Translations under genes and position numbers: made by a program
In this document: piece after piece, positions 45,561 through 57,111 of the stretch
Position numbering within the stretch: the first letter of the stretch is position 1
Layout of the letters: every line of letters starts with the position of its first letter
DNA from: Diphasiastrum complanatum
Taxonomy: Eukaryota > Streptophyta > Lycopodiopsida > Lycopodiales > Lycopodiaceae
Assembly: GCA_029204225.1 (NCBI GenBank)
Contig: CM055111.1
Span: 25,734,761-25,798,760 of the forward strand
Direction of reading: 5' to 3'
Length of the DNA stretch: 64,000 bases
Notes under the pieces: generated by a model
The model's input: the letters and a program-made list of their open reading frames with translations, nothing else
The model's database searches: none
Told to the model about the DNA's origin: nothing

Positions 45561-45736
45561 TGTGAAAATGTCAAAAATATGCTTGGTCAAGGCCAAATCT
45601 ATGTATATAGAATGATTACAAATGTGTGGAGCATGTTCCCACGTGTGAAATATATGTACTTTTCATGTACCATAATCATATAGATTGTACATATGATTTA
45701 AATCAAGTTCTAGTGGCTAAAAAGGCCAAAATCTAG
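45561..45736 (+). repeat. 3' LTR of copia F, truncated
   Basis: Starts TGTGAAAATGTC and matches the solo LTR at 51739-52570 (reverse complement), e.g. AAGTTCTAGTGGCTAAAAAGG, until about 45736, where similarity ends. It includes CCCACGTGTGAAAT near 45640. Confidence 0.8.
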
Positions 45737-46065
45737 TTATAAAAATTTCCAAGTTAAGTAAATGTTATAAAGTTATACTTCCTCTCAACTGTATGAAATT
45801 TATATATGATGAATGCCTCTTGATTGTAATTGGAAATTGGCCAATGAAAGTTTTCCACTAAATCTATAATTATACTAGCGTTTTTCTTAAATAGCAATAA
45901 TAATAAATATAGGAGTTTAAGGCACATGAATAGTTGTGGTACTTTTTATATTATACATGTTTTAAGCTTGACCCATTCAATCAAGCTTATGCTTAATATC
46001 TCACATATTTTATGACATATTTCCAAAATAGCTAGAATCATACTAATGTGTTGTTATGCCTTAAA
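45737..46065. other. No gene recognised
   Basis: AT-rich sequence between the broken LTR of F and the LTR of C2. Nothing could be assigned. Confidence 0.4.
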
Positions 46066-46788
46066 TGTGAAGATTAGTAAAATATTATCTTCCTATCTCG
46101 AGTTTGGGGTCATGTCCATGATAATTTCCACTAGATTTCATGTTGTACATATAAGGAGTGTGAATTGAGCACATATCCTTCTAGTGTAGCTCGGATTTGA
46201 GTTATATAGGTTCAATTGTAATGACATGCAGATGTTTTGATAGCATGCAAAGTCTTACTGTATGCATGCAAGCCACATGCAATCAGTGCATGCAACATGC
46301 AAAGTAGTTTCTGTGATCTACACATGTCTAGGCAATTTTTTGAGTTGACATGCAGTACATGCACCATACATGCATGCAGTTACACATGCGGATCTCTGGT
46401 AGGTGAATTAGTTCAGTTAAGTGGACTTTCCATGCAACTCCACTATAGGAATTCGAGTCTCTCTTATGTAGGGAAAGCTGGGCATGTTTTGCCATATTGT
46501 GAATATTGAGATTTTGGTGTTTTGGACTCATTCTGTATCTACCCGAGTTTTCTATGTATCATTTTCTCTCTCTACCCGAGAGCAGCCTTTTTTTCCCATA
46601 CTGAACACTTAGAATTATTTCTAACATTCTTTTCTCATAGTGAAGAGTTAGATTTTTTCATCAGATGTATGCCATTGTGCTCTTGCCTTAGATTTTTCAA
46701 GCATACTATTCTTTGATCAATCTTGACAACACCTCAGTAAGATCCTATAAGGTGTGTGGTGAAGTTCACACGTGCTAAAAACTTCACA
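46066..46788 (+). repeat. 5' LTR of copia C2
   Basis: 723 bp, TGTGAAGATTAGTAAAATA to ACTTCACA. Near-identical over its length to the C1 LTR (728 bp). Confidence 0.92.
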
Positions 46789-46800
46789 TGGTATCAGAGC
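46789..46800 (+). other. Primer-binding site of copia C2
   Basis: TGGTATCAGAGC directly after the LTR. Confidence 0.93.
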
Positions 46801-47563
46801 TTCATGCTTTGAAGAGGTGAGGGTGTATACATCAGATCATCGGTGTTTTATCTTGTAGGAACTCGGATTTGGAGAAGTATTCAAACTCGTTGAGAAACAG
46901 GCAATATGTGGATCATAAGTGGATCAAATCAAGGCTGATCTGATCCAACAGAGCTCCGTATGGATAGAGAGCTCACACACGTGAAATCAGCCCTCATTAA
47001 TGAGTGCTACTTCTCAAGGAATGATCCAAATTTGATGTTCTATAGCTTGTTGGATAGGTATTGGAGAGTAGAATGTGTTGCTCTTGTTTCTATATCAATT
47101 TGATTTGTTTTTGGAAGATTTTTAGGCAATCAGAGAGATTGAGAGGGTACTCAACTCGTGGGATATGCCAAAGTGAGCACACATCTATCTTTTTCACCAA
47201 TTTCATCAATTTTCATTGTCAATCAAGTAGGATTGCATAGAAGTGAGTGTTATGAGGTCTTAGACTTTCATTTCACACATATTACTGTGTTTGAGCTGAA
47301 AGTAAGTTCCTAGAGAGTTTTTCAGTACACTGAAACTCATGGGAGAGATAGACTTCTTGCTTGCATGTGCTTCTTCTTTTGTGACTGAAGCAAGATCCAA
47401 ATTCAAGATAGATTGATTTTCTGTATTGAGAATTTGTTCTCACATCTGTTGCTAGATTTCATAGGGTGGATCAACATTTGTGTTAGACCTAGATTGAGAT
47501 AGCAAGCAACATCCTTTCAACTCCATTTTTTTTTTATCATTACTAGAATGTCTCGCCAAGAAG

Positions 47564-48229
47564 ATGTCTTCATCTGGTTCACATTTCTTAGAGCACAGTG
47601 AGAGATTAACATCTTCCAATTATGCAATGTGGAAGATCGGAATGGAATCATTGTTGATTCTACAAGATGTAATGGATATTGTGAGTAGAACTGAAGAAGG
47701 ACCTGCTGCACCTAATGAAGCTGCAACATTCCACAAAAGAACCAGAATTGCCCTTCATTTTATAAAAATGAATGTTACCAATGAAGTGTTAAGAGAGATC
47801 AGTACATGCACCACTACCAAGGAAGCTTGGGATACTCTAAAAACAATCTATGAATCAAAAATACTTTTAGATTGCTTACACTTAGAAACCAAATATTTCT
47901 AAGTTATCAGAGAGTAGATGAGAGTGCTTCATCATATGTCATGAGAGTTAAGGATCTTCATCAAGAGTTAGCTGGTATTAGTGATGCTCTTAAGAACACT
48001 GAACTTATTTAAGTAGTCCTAAATGGACCTAGAGATGAGTATGACAATATTGTGCAAACTTATGCTGTCAGAGAGGATCTTCCATCCTTGGAGACACTGC
48101 AAGGTGTTTTCATTGTTGAAGAAAGCAGGCAAGAGGACAAGATGCTGAGGATCAACTGACTTTCATTGAAAGATGGTGGAGATGATAAAGCACTCTTCAT
48201 CAGAGACAAGTCAAGAGGCAAGGGCAAAG
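47564..48229 (+). pseudogene. copia C2 gag fragment
   Basis: Starts MSSSGSHFLEHSERLTSSNY like C1. It keeps the GCTTGGGATAC codons that C1 lost (KEAWDTLKTIYES). It breaks near 47865-47900, where KYF* ends the first frame. Stops also occur near 48008 (TTATTTAAG for TTGTTCAAG) and at INSLSL (TGA near 48158). It ends before the zinc knuckle. Confidence 0.88.
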
Positions 48230-48340
48230 TGTGAGAAATTGACAAAAATCTAGCTTGGTATTTTTTTATGATAGAAGTTTGTAAGTGAATCTCACATGTG
48301 TGGAGGATGTTCCCACGTGTGGAGAATTGTAAAGTAAATA
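48230..48340 (+). repeat. Copia LTR start fragment
   Basis: Begins TGTGAGAAATTGACAAAAAT within C2 gag and resembles the F and solo LTR starts (TGTGAAAA..CAAAAAT..GCTTGG). It has TCACATGTGTGGAGG and CCCACGTGTGGAG. It gives way near 48345 to the gypsy X LTR. No end or primer site remains. Confidence 0.6.
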
Positions 48341-48344
48341 AAAA

Positions 48345-49561
48345 TGCTCAAACCCTAATAGAACTTGACAAAATCATATATTTTGGTACAATTATGGCAA
48401 GTGGTTTTGAGTGTTATTCTGGTTGTCGACAGACATTAAAAAGTAACCAATATTACTTATATTTGGGATGGGTAGTGTTAATAAATTTAGAACAACAATC
48501 TGGCCTCTATCGAATTGGATGAAGCGCGTTCTACAAATGAGATGTTATCAGAGTAGTACAGCGGTACTATACTCTGGCTGATTAAGGTGTCAACAGAGAA
48601 TCGAAAATTGTTCGATGTATTCACGACTGTGCAGACAATTAATTAATCTCGTTCACGAACTATTTGTTTCTAGACAGAAGTCCTCAACAACTAAAGTCCA
48701 ACTTAATGGTTAAAGAACACAAAGAGTTTTAGAATACGTTAGAAACTTATGTCAATGCCAATCAGGAAGACAGATCAGAGACTTAATTCTTCAGACAGGG
48801 ACTATCATCTCATATGTATACATACAGCTTTATTCAATGATCGTGCTAGACTGTACCAAAGATAGTCGTTATTCAAGTGCCGCAAAGAAAGTATTTGCGA
48901 CAGACGAATAAGATAGTTTAAAGACAGTATTTTAGGGCATGCTTTACGGAAACTCAGCAAACGACTGTAATGCACTAGAGCGTTTGTCTGATCAGAGAGA
49001 AATTCATGAAATGTGTTAGAGATTGTTAGTAGACTCCAAAGCACTCACACTTAGCAGTGCGGAGAACAGAGATAAGAGAGAATAACTCATAGAACTCTAT
49101 TCACTTCTTCAATCTCTTACATAAGCATAAACTCTTCTCTCTCGATGATCGAGACTGAAGTGTGAGATCAATATATGTTCTACGGGGGGAACAAACACAT
49201 CTCTTAAAACAATAGGTGCATCACTCCTGCGAAAGGATCTAGTTAACGATTAGACTGAAAATACGTTCACCTATACCATAGGAGGTATACTTAATTATGA
49301 GTTAAAGTTACTCTAGTTTATCATGTCTTTTCCTATCTAGTCGTTTCGTATGGACAACCTAGTAAAGGTTGCCCAAGACAATGTCTTTTCCTTTAAAAGG
49401 TCTTGCCCTTAATTACAAGGCAAGTGCTTAGGAGATATATTCCCAAAAAATGACTTAGGCCTCTTCATGATTTATACTTATCCAGCTCATATCTTCATTT
49501 TCGAGTATATCATGCCATATTTATGTTGATATTTAATATTTAACATTTTCATGGCATCACA
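48345..49561 (-). repeat. Gypsy LTR X, minus copy (3' LTR of gypsy-3)
   Basis: About 1.2 kb. In minus reading it starts TGTGATGCCATG (at 49561), just after a polypurine tract, so it is a 3' LTR. It is homologous to the plus copy at 57112-58107 plus 63681-63960. The distal end (about 48345-48380) is diverged or truncated, and no primer site follows. An 80-codon frame occurs at the same place in both copies but looks like chance. Confidence 0.85.
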
Positions 49562-49574
49562 TATCCCCTTCCTC
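49562..49574 (-). other. Polypurine tract of gypsy-3
   Basis: GAGGAAGGGGATA on the minus strand, directly before the LTR start TGTGATGCC. Confidence 0.85.
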
Positions 49575-49664
49575 AAATGTGAAACGTCCTCATGAACATA
49601 TCATCTTTATTTCGAGGAGTATTCGAGAAACATTCTTGTTCGTCAGATTTTTGTTGAGGCGAAA

Positions 49665-49736
49665 AGATATTTCTTCGTGTTTTTTGTCCTTTAGATATTT
49701 CTTCGTGTATTTTGTCTTTTAGATATTTCTTCGTCT
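49665..49736. repeat. Three 28-bp tandem repeats
   Basis: AGATATTTCTTCG begins at 49665, 49693 and 49721; the third copy is partial. It lies between the third ORF and the polypurine tract. In the minus frame it repeats an ISKGQKTRRN-like peptide. Confidence 0.85.
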
Positions 49737-51738
49737 TAGAGAATATATGTCTTGTTGTTTCTTTTAATTGAATGGATTGTTTTGAGTTGATCTTTGAATT
49801 GTTGATGAAAATTGGAATCACACTTCAAAATATCTTTAAACTTCAAATAGTCAGCATCCCATAGAAACATCACCACGACAAAGACACGAATGAATTTTCA
49901 TGAATGATTCAGTTCTTCATATAACTTCTGAACAAGCTCCAAGTTCTGTTGAGCTTCGATCAAGAGCAAGTCTTCTTTCGATTTGGTATAACGACCAACT
50001 AGTAAGTTGCCGAATTCTTCTAGCTTAACCAGGAGTAATGTTCCATCAAACAGCTCCTGGATTAACTTGGTATCTTCATCTGAATCACTTCGTAGAGTAA
50101 TTTCTTTACAGGAACGAGCTGAAAATTGCTTTTAACATAAAGGTTCTGAACAAAAAATAATGTCTTCGCCGCAAAGGTACCAAACTACCAAAATGTATAT
50201 GTACAAAATTGCTTATAACGAAATGACTTCCTTATATCTTGCAAATTATGACAAATCTCCGCAAAATATTCTGCAAGATTTCGCTCCCAATCCACATATA
50301 GACTGAATAATTTCGGATAAGCCATATTGATATTTATTAACAGACCTGCATCGTCGAATACAACTAAATCTGTAACTGCTTGTGGTTTGTACAGTTGAAA
50401 CTGTGACTTTTGCTTCCAAAAATGTCGTTTATTATCTTCGTTTCGCAAAAATTGAAGTTTTTTTATACGAATATATTCGAGAGCATACATAGCCGAAGAG
50501 ACTATGTATAACTTTGCCGATACGAAAGGTACGACTTGGAATTTACCCTGGATTATGCCCCAGCAGAGACATCATTTTTGCTCGATAGTGAGTTGGGCCC
50601 ATAACCAGAGAAAGTCGTCCTTCTCCCACGGTCGCTTCCAGTCGTCGAAGGCGATGCCTACTGCGCTTGGTAGCATCATGTAATCCAAACGCCATTGCAA
50701 CTCAATATTAAAAGCATGTGGACACCATTTCCAGAAGCGATCAGCAAATGCATGAAATCTGTCAACACATACCTTCGACTGATTTCGACGTATTCGCTTT
50801 GGCTAAGTAGATGTAGTTGCAAAATCCTGAGTTTGCAACTCAACAACCAGCTTCTGATCTTCCATTTGTTGCTTTTGGGTTGACAGCTCTGGTCAATCTT
50901 CACGACAGCCTCTAGGAATTTTGGATGGTCTGAGGCTCCAGTGTAGGCAGGCACAGTTTGGAGTTGTTGTGTAAGTTCATCAATTCACAGCAGAGCCTGC
51001 AGATAATCATCGTGCGCATCGGGCCCACTGCAAGATGGGGTGGCATCACAGGAGAGATCCTTCAGCTCCGCCAACTCTTCCTCCACGAGAGCCTCGCATC
51101 CTCGAACGGTTGTAAGAACTCGACTTGAAAATTGTCGAGCATCTGGCCTTGGAGCTGGTTCAGCTTCGTGAGATTGACAGTGATTAACCCTGCGGTGGTG
51201 CTCAGGGACAAAGCAGCTTTTGCCTTTAATCTTGTCATTCGCTCCTCCTGTAGATATTTTTGGAGTTCGACATTATGTTGATTTGCAGCCAAAAGTTGCT
51301 GCTTCAAAGAATCGTTTTGAGTCTGAAAATTGTCACACTTGGCCTGAATCACCTTATTGGTCTGCTTCAAAGAATCAGCTTCCTTTATTAACGTCTGAAG
51401 CTGTGTTTTGAGGGAACGATGTTGTTCGATCAGCTTCGTGTTGTCTGGTTCGAGCGAATCAATCTTCTCGAAGGACTCCTTCAAAGAGTCGAGTGATTTC
51501 CATTAGAGGAGTTCTAAATCCAAAAAATACCCTTTGTAAAGATTCTTTTTATATTTTTTCTTACACATGGACCAATCAAAACACTCAAATTTGAAATCTA
51601 CATAACGTAACTTTTTGAGTTTACATTTTGATTCCACACTAAAAATGGCATAACTTTTTAGTGGTAAGTCCGAATTTAGCGAAGTTTGGTGCATTGGAAA
51701 GCGCTCAACAAGCGCTTTCAATGATATGTTACATGACA

Positions 51739-52570
51739 TGTGCAAAAAGTACAAAAAGGATCAAGAGTGGATCCTAATCTGATCCTCAAGAGGGATTGAT
51801 TGTCAGATTACTTGATCGATCAATCTACTTCAGATTAAGATCAATCTAGATCAATTCTAGACACAAAATCCTAACAAGAACAATCATTAATTGAAGGTAA
51901 GTGTACTTTATGGTTTCACATGTGTGAAACACTGTCTGAGTACGGACTCCAACCTGAAAATCAAGTACACATTGATAGAACCTCAAAACAATCAAAACAA
52001 ATGTAGACAAATGGAGAGAATCACTCAAAATTGCTTCGAAAACCAAGATTGGTGTCTCACAATAATTATGGCCAAATGTGGCTCTATATATACAATAAGT
52101 GGGAGCTCGTGGTACTGATCATCCCTCTGATCCCACATGTGTGAAGGTGCTTTGTCATATGATGATTCATCATGCAAAACTGACACGTGGACAAAACCTT
52201 CTATTTTGAGCACTTTTGGTCCATTTTCCTTCTATATGGAGATCTACTTGGAAATCTTCTAGAATTCAAAATTCGCCTACTTTAGCTTATTCCACACGTG
52301 TGAGCTGTCCTCTACACATGGGATATGACACCTAACCAAAATATTTGGCTCATGCAATCAATAGATTGATGCCATGTGTCATATATCTAGAAAACTAGTT
52401 TTTGGCCTTTTTAGCCACTAGAACTTGAATTAAATCATATGTACAACCTATATGATTATGGTACATGACAAATACACTATTTTCACATGTGGAAACAGGC
52501 TCCACACATGTGTGTTTATCTATATACAAGATTTTTGGCCTCTACCAAGCTTATTTTTGCATTTTTCACA
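51739..52570 (-). mobile_element. Solo copia LTR with target-site duplication
   Basis: 832 bp, TGTGCAAAAAGTAC to ATTTTTCACA in plus reading, flanked by TGACA on both sides (51734-51738 and 52571-52575). It is related to the copia F LTR. It has no primer site, polypurine tract or coding sequence beside it, as expected after LTR-LTR recombination. It contains TTTCACATGTGTGAAA (about 51924), CCACACGTGTGAGC (about 52291) and GAGTACGGACTC. Confidence 0.9.
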
Positions 52571-53026
52571 TGACATACTTCTGATCTACGATTAAAAAGT
52601 TATGGCAAGTCAGAAGTATTAGTCTTATAATATTTCAATAATATAAACTATATCTTGCACGAATTCTTAAAGGGTCTTTTTGGAGCTCAAATATCCCCTA
52701 ATGCTCTCTGAGGTGATAAGCTGCATTGTGAGTTGACGATGGTACTTGTCGAACTCATATACTTCAGCCACAAGGTTCTTGGCTTTCTCAGTCATGGAGC
52801 AAAACCACTGGGGCTGGTCGTCTGGTTCTTCGTCATCTGCCACATGTGCCCCAGTGTCGCCTTCAGCAGCTATGCATCCCTTGTCTGATGTATCGGACTG
52901 GGTTGCGTCATCCTCGAAGGTGGATGGGCTCGGCTGCTTCTGAGATGTGGAAGCAAATGTTGGCTTTGAAGAATCCACAGTAGCAGCAGTTCCATCGGTG
53001 TCCATTGCCGCAGCTTCACTCTTCAT

Positions 53027-55619
53027 AGCAGTGGTTGGTGCATATGGAGTTTTCTAGGGAACTTTTGATGGTGACTGTCATATATCAGCGCATAATCATC
53101 AGCTTTAAGATCACAATTTTTTATATGATTGTCATATTTCTTCTTTCTTTGTTTCTGGATTTCCTCCATTAGTTTTTGTGAAGTCTCTCGAGCTTCAGCT
53201 AGTTCTTCAATATTAGTCAACCTTTCATTTATTAATCCTGCATCTGTTCGTTGAGCTTGAATACAAAAGGTTTCCACCTCAAATTCAATTGGCAAGATAG
53301 GATGCATACCATATGTAAGAAAATATGGTGTCTGTTTTGTCATGATTTTCTCTATATTGCGATAAACCCAGAGAACTGATGGTAGTTTCTAATCCCAATC
53401 CGTTGCATGTGCAATAGTAATTTTAGTCAGATCTTACATAAGATTCCATTAGCTCTTTCTGTCAACCCATTTGCTTTTGGATTATATGGTGTAGTTTTTC
53501 TGTGTTTGATAAGAAAATAGGTTGTCAACAACCGTATTGTATCATTTAGAAAATGTGTTCCTCGGTCACTTACTAGTTCGAGTGGACAACCATATCTTGT
53601 GATTATACTTTTGAATAAGAACGTCGCGACAGTTTTCGCATCGTTTCGTTTTGTCGCCTCTGCTTCAACGTTCTTGGTAGCATAATCCATGGCAACTAGA
53701 ATATAATGACATTTTGTATGTTAGGTAACAGGTTTGATTGGACCGACAAAGTCAATCCCCCACTTCTCGAATGGTGCAAGAGGCAAGATTGGTGTCAATA
53801 GCCAATTCATTGCTTTTGTAGGCTTACCAGATCTCTGGCATGGATCACGTGAGCGAATAAAATTTGATACATCCTTGAACATTGTTGGCCACCAATCTTA
53901 TTAACTATATTCTTCAAAGCAAAATGTCCACCAGCATCTTCTGAGTGTAAGGCTTTAACAACCTTTTTAATGTCTTCAGTTTCGAGACATCTTTGTAGTT
54001 GATGGTCAGCACCAAGCTTGTACAAAACACTGTTAATAATTGTATAGGGTGCTACCTTATATTGAAAAACTGTCTTTTGCTCCAAATTGTAACCATTTGG
54101 ATATATCTGATTCTTAAGATAAATAATAATATCAGAATATAACGAATTTGTAGATGAAATCTCGAATAAATGTTCATTTGGAAAATCATCATTGATAGGG
54201 TCTTCAATTTTTTCGGTGCTGAGTCGAGATAGATAATCAGCATTTGTATGATATTTTCCTTGATGAAGCTCTACTTGATAAATAAATTCTTGCAAAAGTA
54301 GAACTCATCGAACAATTCGTCCTAATAGATCTGGTTTATTTACAAGATACTTAAGAGCATAATGATCCACATGAAAAATAAATGCATATCCCAGCAAGTA
54401 ATGCCGAAATTTTTTAACAGTGAAAATCATGCCAAGTGCTTCCCTTTCTGTAGCCAAATAATTCTTCTCTGATGCACTGAGCTGTCGACTCGCATAGTAG
54501 ACGTGATGATCCTTCCTCTGGTCATCCTTCTGGCTTAGACAGATGCCAATAACAAATGCCAAAACATCCACATAACTGTGAAATAAAATAGCCTAGTTGG
54601 GTGGTCTTAGAATAGGAGCATTAATCAGCCTTTGCTTAAGATCTTCGAATGCTTTCTACTGTTCATTCATCCACAAGTATTCTACTTGTTTCTTCAGTAG
54701 ATGTGTAAGAGAGGCAGCAATAGAAGCATGATTTTGAATAAATCTTCTATAATAGACAACATGTCCTAAGAAAGTTCTTAGTTCACATAAATTGGTTGGT
54801 ATTTGGAGATTCTTTATAAGCTCGACTTTATCTTTGTCGACTTCTATTCATCTGTTAGATATTCTGTGTCCGAGCAATATTCCTTCTTTCATACCAAAAA
54901 AACATTTCTCTAGATGAAGAGATAAACAAGTATCTCGACACCGTTGCAATGTTAATTTCAGCTTCTGCAGGTGTGTCTTTATATCACTATATACATAGAA
55001 ATCATCAATAAATATTTGGAGAAAAGTTCTCAGGAAGTCAACAAAGATTAACATCATAATTTGCTAAAAAGTCGCTGGAGCGTTACAAAGACCAAAGGGC
55101 ATTTTGTTGTAGGCATAAGTGCCCCGATCCGTAGTGAATGTGGTCTTTGAACGATCCTCCTTTTGCACTTATATCCAGAAAATCCATCACAGAAACTGTA
55201 CCGCCCTTGACCAACAACCTGGTCTAGAATGGAATCAGTGAAAGGAAGATGATGATGGTCCTTCCTTGTGGCAGCATTGGTTTGCAGAAATCCTGGCATA
55301 TTCATATTTTGCCAGCCTTCTTCTTTGGAACAACAACAATGGGTGAAACTCATTCACTACTTAAGATGGGATAGATTATACATGTCTTAAGGTGCTTGTT
55401 AAGTTCATCCTTAACCATGAGAGAGTACTTAGGATTGAGACAATACTGTCTTTGTTGAATAGGTATAGCATCTTTCTTAAAATCAATTCGGTGCTCTCCG
55501 AATTCTACAGGTATACCCTTCAAATCGTTGAGCGACCAGAAAAAAACGTCTTCATACTCCTTCAATAGTTCAGTGAATTCCACTAACTCTGATTCTCCAA
55601 GTGACTCCGAAACATGCAC
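53027..55619 (-). pseudogene. gypsy-3 pol (RT, RNase H, integrase)
   Basis: Ty3/gypsy pol on the minus strand in at least six frames. Pre-RT: LLKEYEDVFFWSLNDLKGIP (about 55560). RT: FTDSILDQVVGQGRYSFCDG and CPLVFVTLQRLFSK (frame-broken FGLCNAPATFQ), then IFIDDFYVYSDIKTHLQ with the FIDD box and GILLGHRIS. RNase H: YYASRQLSASEKNYLATERE and HVDHYALKYLVNKPDLLGRI. Linker: YTIINSVLYKLGADHQLQRC. Integrase: HSEDAGGHFALKNIV (zinc-binding His), MDYATKNVEAEATKR, YGCPLELVSDRGTHFLND (catalytic Asp), PYNPKANGLTERANGIL, and the end TPYFLTYGMHPILPIEFEVE. Unlike gypsy-2 it keeps integrase. Gag and protease are absent. Confidence 0.88.
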
Positions 55620-56559
55620 AAATCTGCCAGGTGCAAGTTCAATCAGTTCAGTAGAATCTGGTAAAATAATACCTTCTGTCGAGGGTTCAAAGTCAATTTT
55701 TGTGCTTGATCTTCACCAGATCTTCATACTAACTCTCGCAGGCTTCATCACTAATGTAATTTGACATTCTAAATCGATTGAGAGGGCTTGCGAGAATTCT
55801 TACTGGAAGGATTTGCTGGATCTTCACTTTTTAGTGATTTTTTAACACTTAAATCCAATTTTTTGCTCACTGGAATCAAACTAACTCTCGCAAGCTCTTC
55901 AGTATCCTGGTCTCACTGAGATGGAACTTCAAAATCCTCTGCGATAGTTCTTGACCACTGGAACTGAAAATTTCACTATCTGAGAGGGTTCACCGGTACT
56001 TTCCCGTCTTTTTTTCACTGAGAACTCTCGCACAGTCACTTAGACATCAGAACAACTCTTGCAAGCCTCTATGTGTCTTGGTCTCACTGAGATGGAACTT
56101 CAGAGGGCTCTGCGAGAGTTCTTATGAAGATTTGAATTTTTTTGGATTTTTTCAAGGGTTTTTTGAATTTTTTATGATTTTTTTCTGATTTTTACAATCT
56201 GCTTGGAACTAACTCTCGCAAGCTTCTATGCAGGTCTGAAACAATACCCTGAAGCAGCTTCCAGTCATGCAAGAGTTAATTCACACTGGTTCTGGAGATA
56301 TAGAAATCTGATGAGATTTTAGACTCTCTTTTTCTCCAAAATTGCATATTGGTGTGTTTTTTGGGTTTTTTGGCTGATTGGTTTGGGTTTCAGGCCCTTA
56401 GAGGCTGTTCAGGGCCTCCTCTACCCTCTCACACTCTTCCGCTAGCTGTGGACGGTCCAAACACAAAAAAATACAAAAAACTAAGTCTAAACACCCAAAA
56501 ATCTACCTAAAACTACTCTAAAAAACAAGAAAATAACTAAAATGCAGCTAAAAATCTAT
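55620..56559 (-). repeat. gypsy leader with repeats; no gag
   Basis: Lies between a gypsy primer-binding site (56560-56576) and pol, where gag should be. Two units of about 75 bp (55878-55955 and 56051-56125) share CTCTCGCAAGC, GGTCTCACTGAGATGGAACT and TCTGCGAGAGTTCTT; CTCTCGCAAGC-like pieces also occur near 55732 and 56212. Within a unit CTCTCGCA and TGCGAGAG are complementary, so each could fold. It includes poly-T runs near 56140-56190. Confidence 0.65.
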
Positions 56560-56576
56560 CCCTGGCAACGGTGCCA
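56560..56576 (-). other. Gypsy primer-binding site
   Basis: On the minus strand TGGCACCGTTGCCAGGG, resembling the tRNA-Asp type sites of plant gypsy elements (TGGCGCCGTTGCCGGGG). Confidence 0.7.
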
Positions 56577-56577
56577 C

Positions 56578-57111
56578 TGTAGGGTCGAAGATCTTGCGTA
56601 GTATAGCCCTCCCGCCTATCAACAAGGGTTAGATCACTGGATAGGTACCTAACTATGCATAGATCCTAATTTTAGTTAGTTTCCTACTTCCTCCCTAACT
56701 CTATTCACCACTAACACTACTCTCCTTAACATTCATCATGATTTGGGTGAAGAAAAGGGATAGAAAAGGAGAGGAAGAGAGAAGAGAAGAGAGAAAGAGA
56801 GAGCGATGAGATGGAGATTAGCTCAAATGCTCAATGTCATTGCTTATGGAAAAAGCTTAACTAGTATAACCAAAAAGCATGGGAAATGAAAATAACAAGC
56901 AATCGCAACAATAGCATAAGCAAGATTAATTAGCAAATGAGAATGCTTGAGCTCTCAAAATGGTAGAGTCTCCTCCTCTCTATTAAGCATGAAAATAGTG
57001 TACAAATGGTGCCTTTTTATAAAATGGGAAAGGCCCTTGCCCCTCAATCCTATTGGCTAATATTCACATTGATCCTATCCATTCATCTTGGACCCAACTT
57101 GATCCAAGGGT
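56578..57111 (-). repeat. Gypsy 5' LTR fragment
   Basis: In plus reading begins TGTAGGGTCGAAG beside the primer site and runs to the insertion point of the X-family LTR at 57112. No resemblance to LTR X was seen, so this LTR and the 3' LTR at 48345-49561 may come from different elements. GAGAGAAGAGA-rich at 56770-56810. Confidence 0.55.

Larger units (their letters stand above)
46066..48229 (+). mobile_element. Copia C2, LTR, primer site and gag only
   Basis: Second member of the C family: LTR 46066-46788, primer site 46789-46800, leader and gag start 47564. It is cut at 48229, in the Lys-rich stretch after RDKSRGKGK, where another LTR starts. Outer flank TTAAA. Protease onward is lost. Confidence 0.9.
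49575..53026 (-). pseudogene. gypsy-3 third ORF (split by solo LTR)
   Basis: Minus-strand counterpart of the gypsy-2 third ORF, after the integrase. At 53026-52667 is a Ser/Asp-rich segment (MDTDGTAATVDSS, ADDEEPDDQPQWF, EVYEFDKYHRQLTMQ). 51739-52570 is a solo copia LTR. At 51500-51062 is a coiled coil (KESFEKIDSLEPDNTKLIEQ, LQTLIKEADSLKQTNKVIQA, QNDSLKQQLLAANQHNVELQ). A frame change near 51090 leads to ELKDLSCDATPSCSGPDAHD. The C-domain follows at about 50790-50190: VDRFHAFADRFWKWCPHAFN, ELQWRLDYMMLPSAVGIAFD, AQLTIEQK*CLCWGIIQGKF and YPKLFSLYVDWERNLAEYFA. It aligns with 27365-27880 on the plus strand. At least three frame lesions. No N-domain like that of gypsy-2 is visible here; the junction with integrase near 53030 may have removed it. 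Confidence 0.65.

Noticed and set aside
48805-49044. An 80-codon frame kept in both gypsy X LTR copies (also 57628-57867)
   Set aside because: The two LTRs are homologous, so sharing is expected. It lies inside LTR sequence and differs by amino-acid changes as freely as the rest; no family resemblance.
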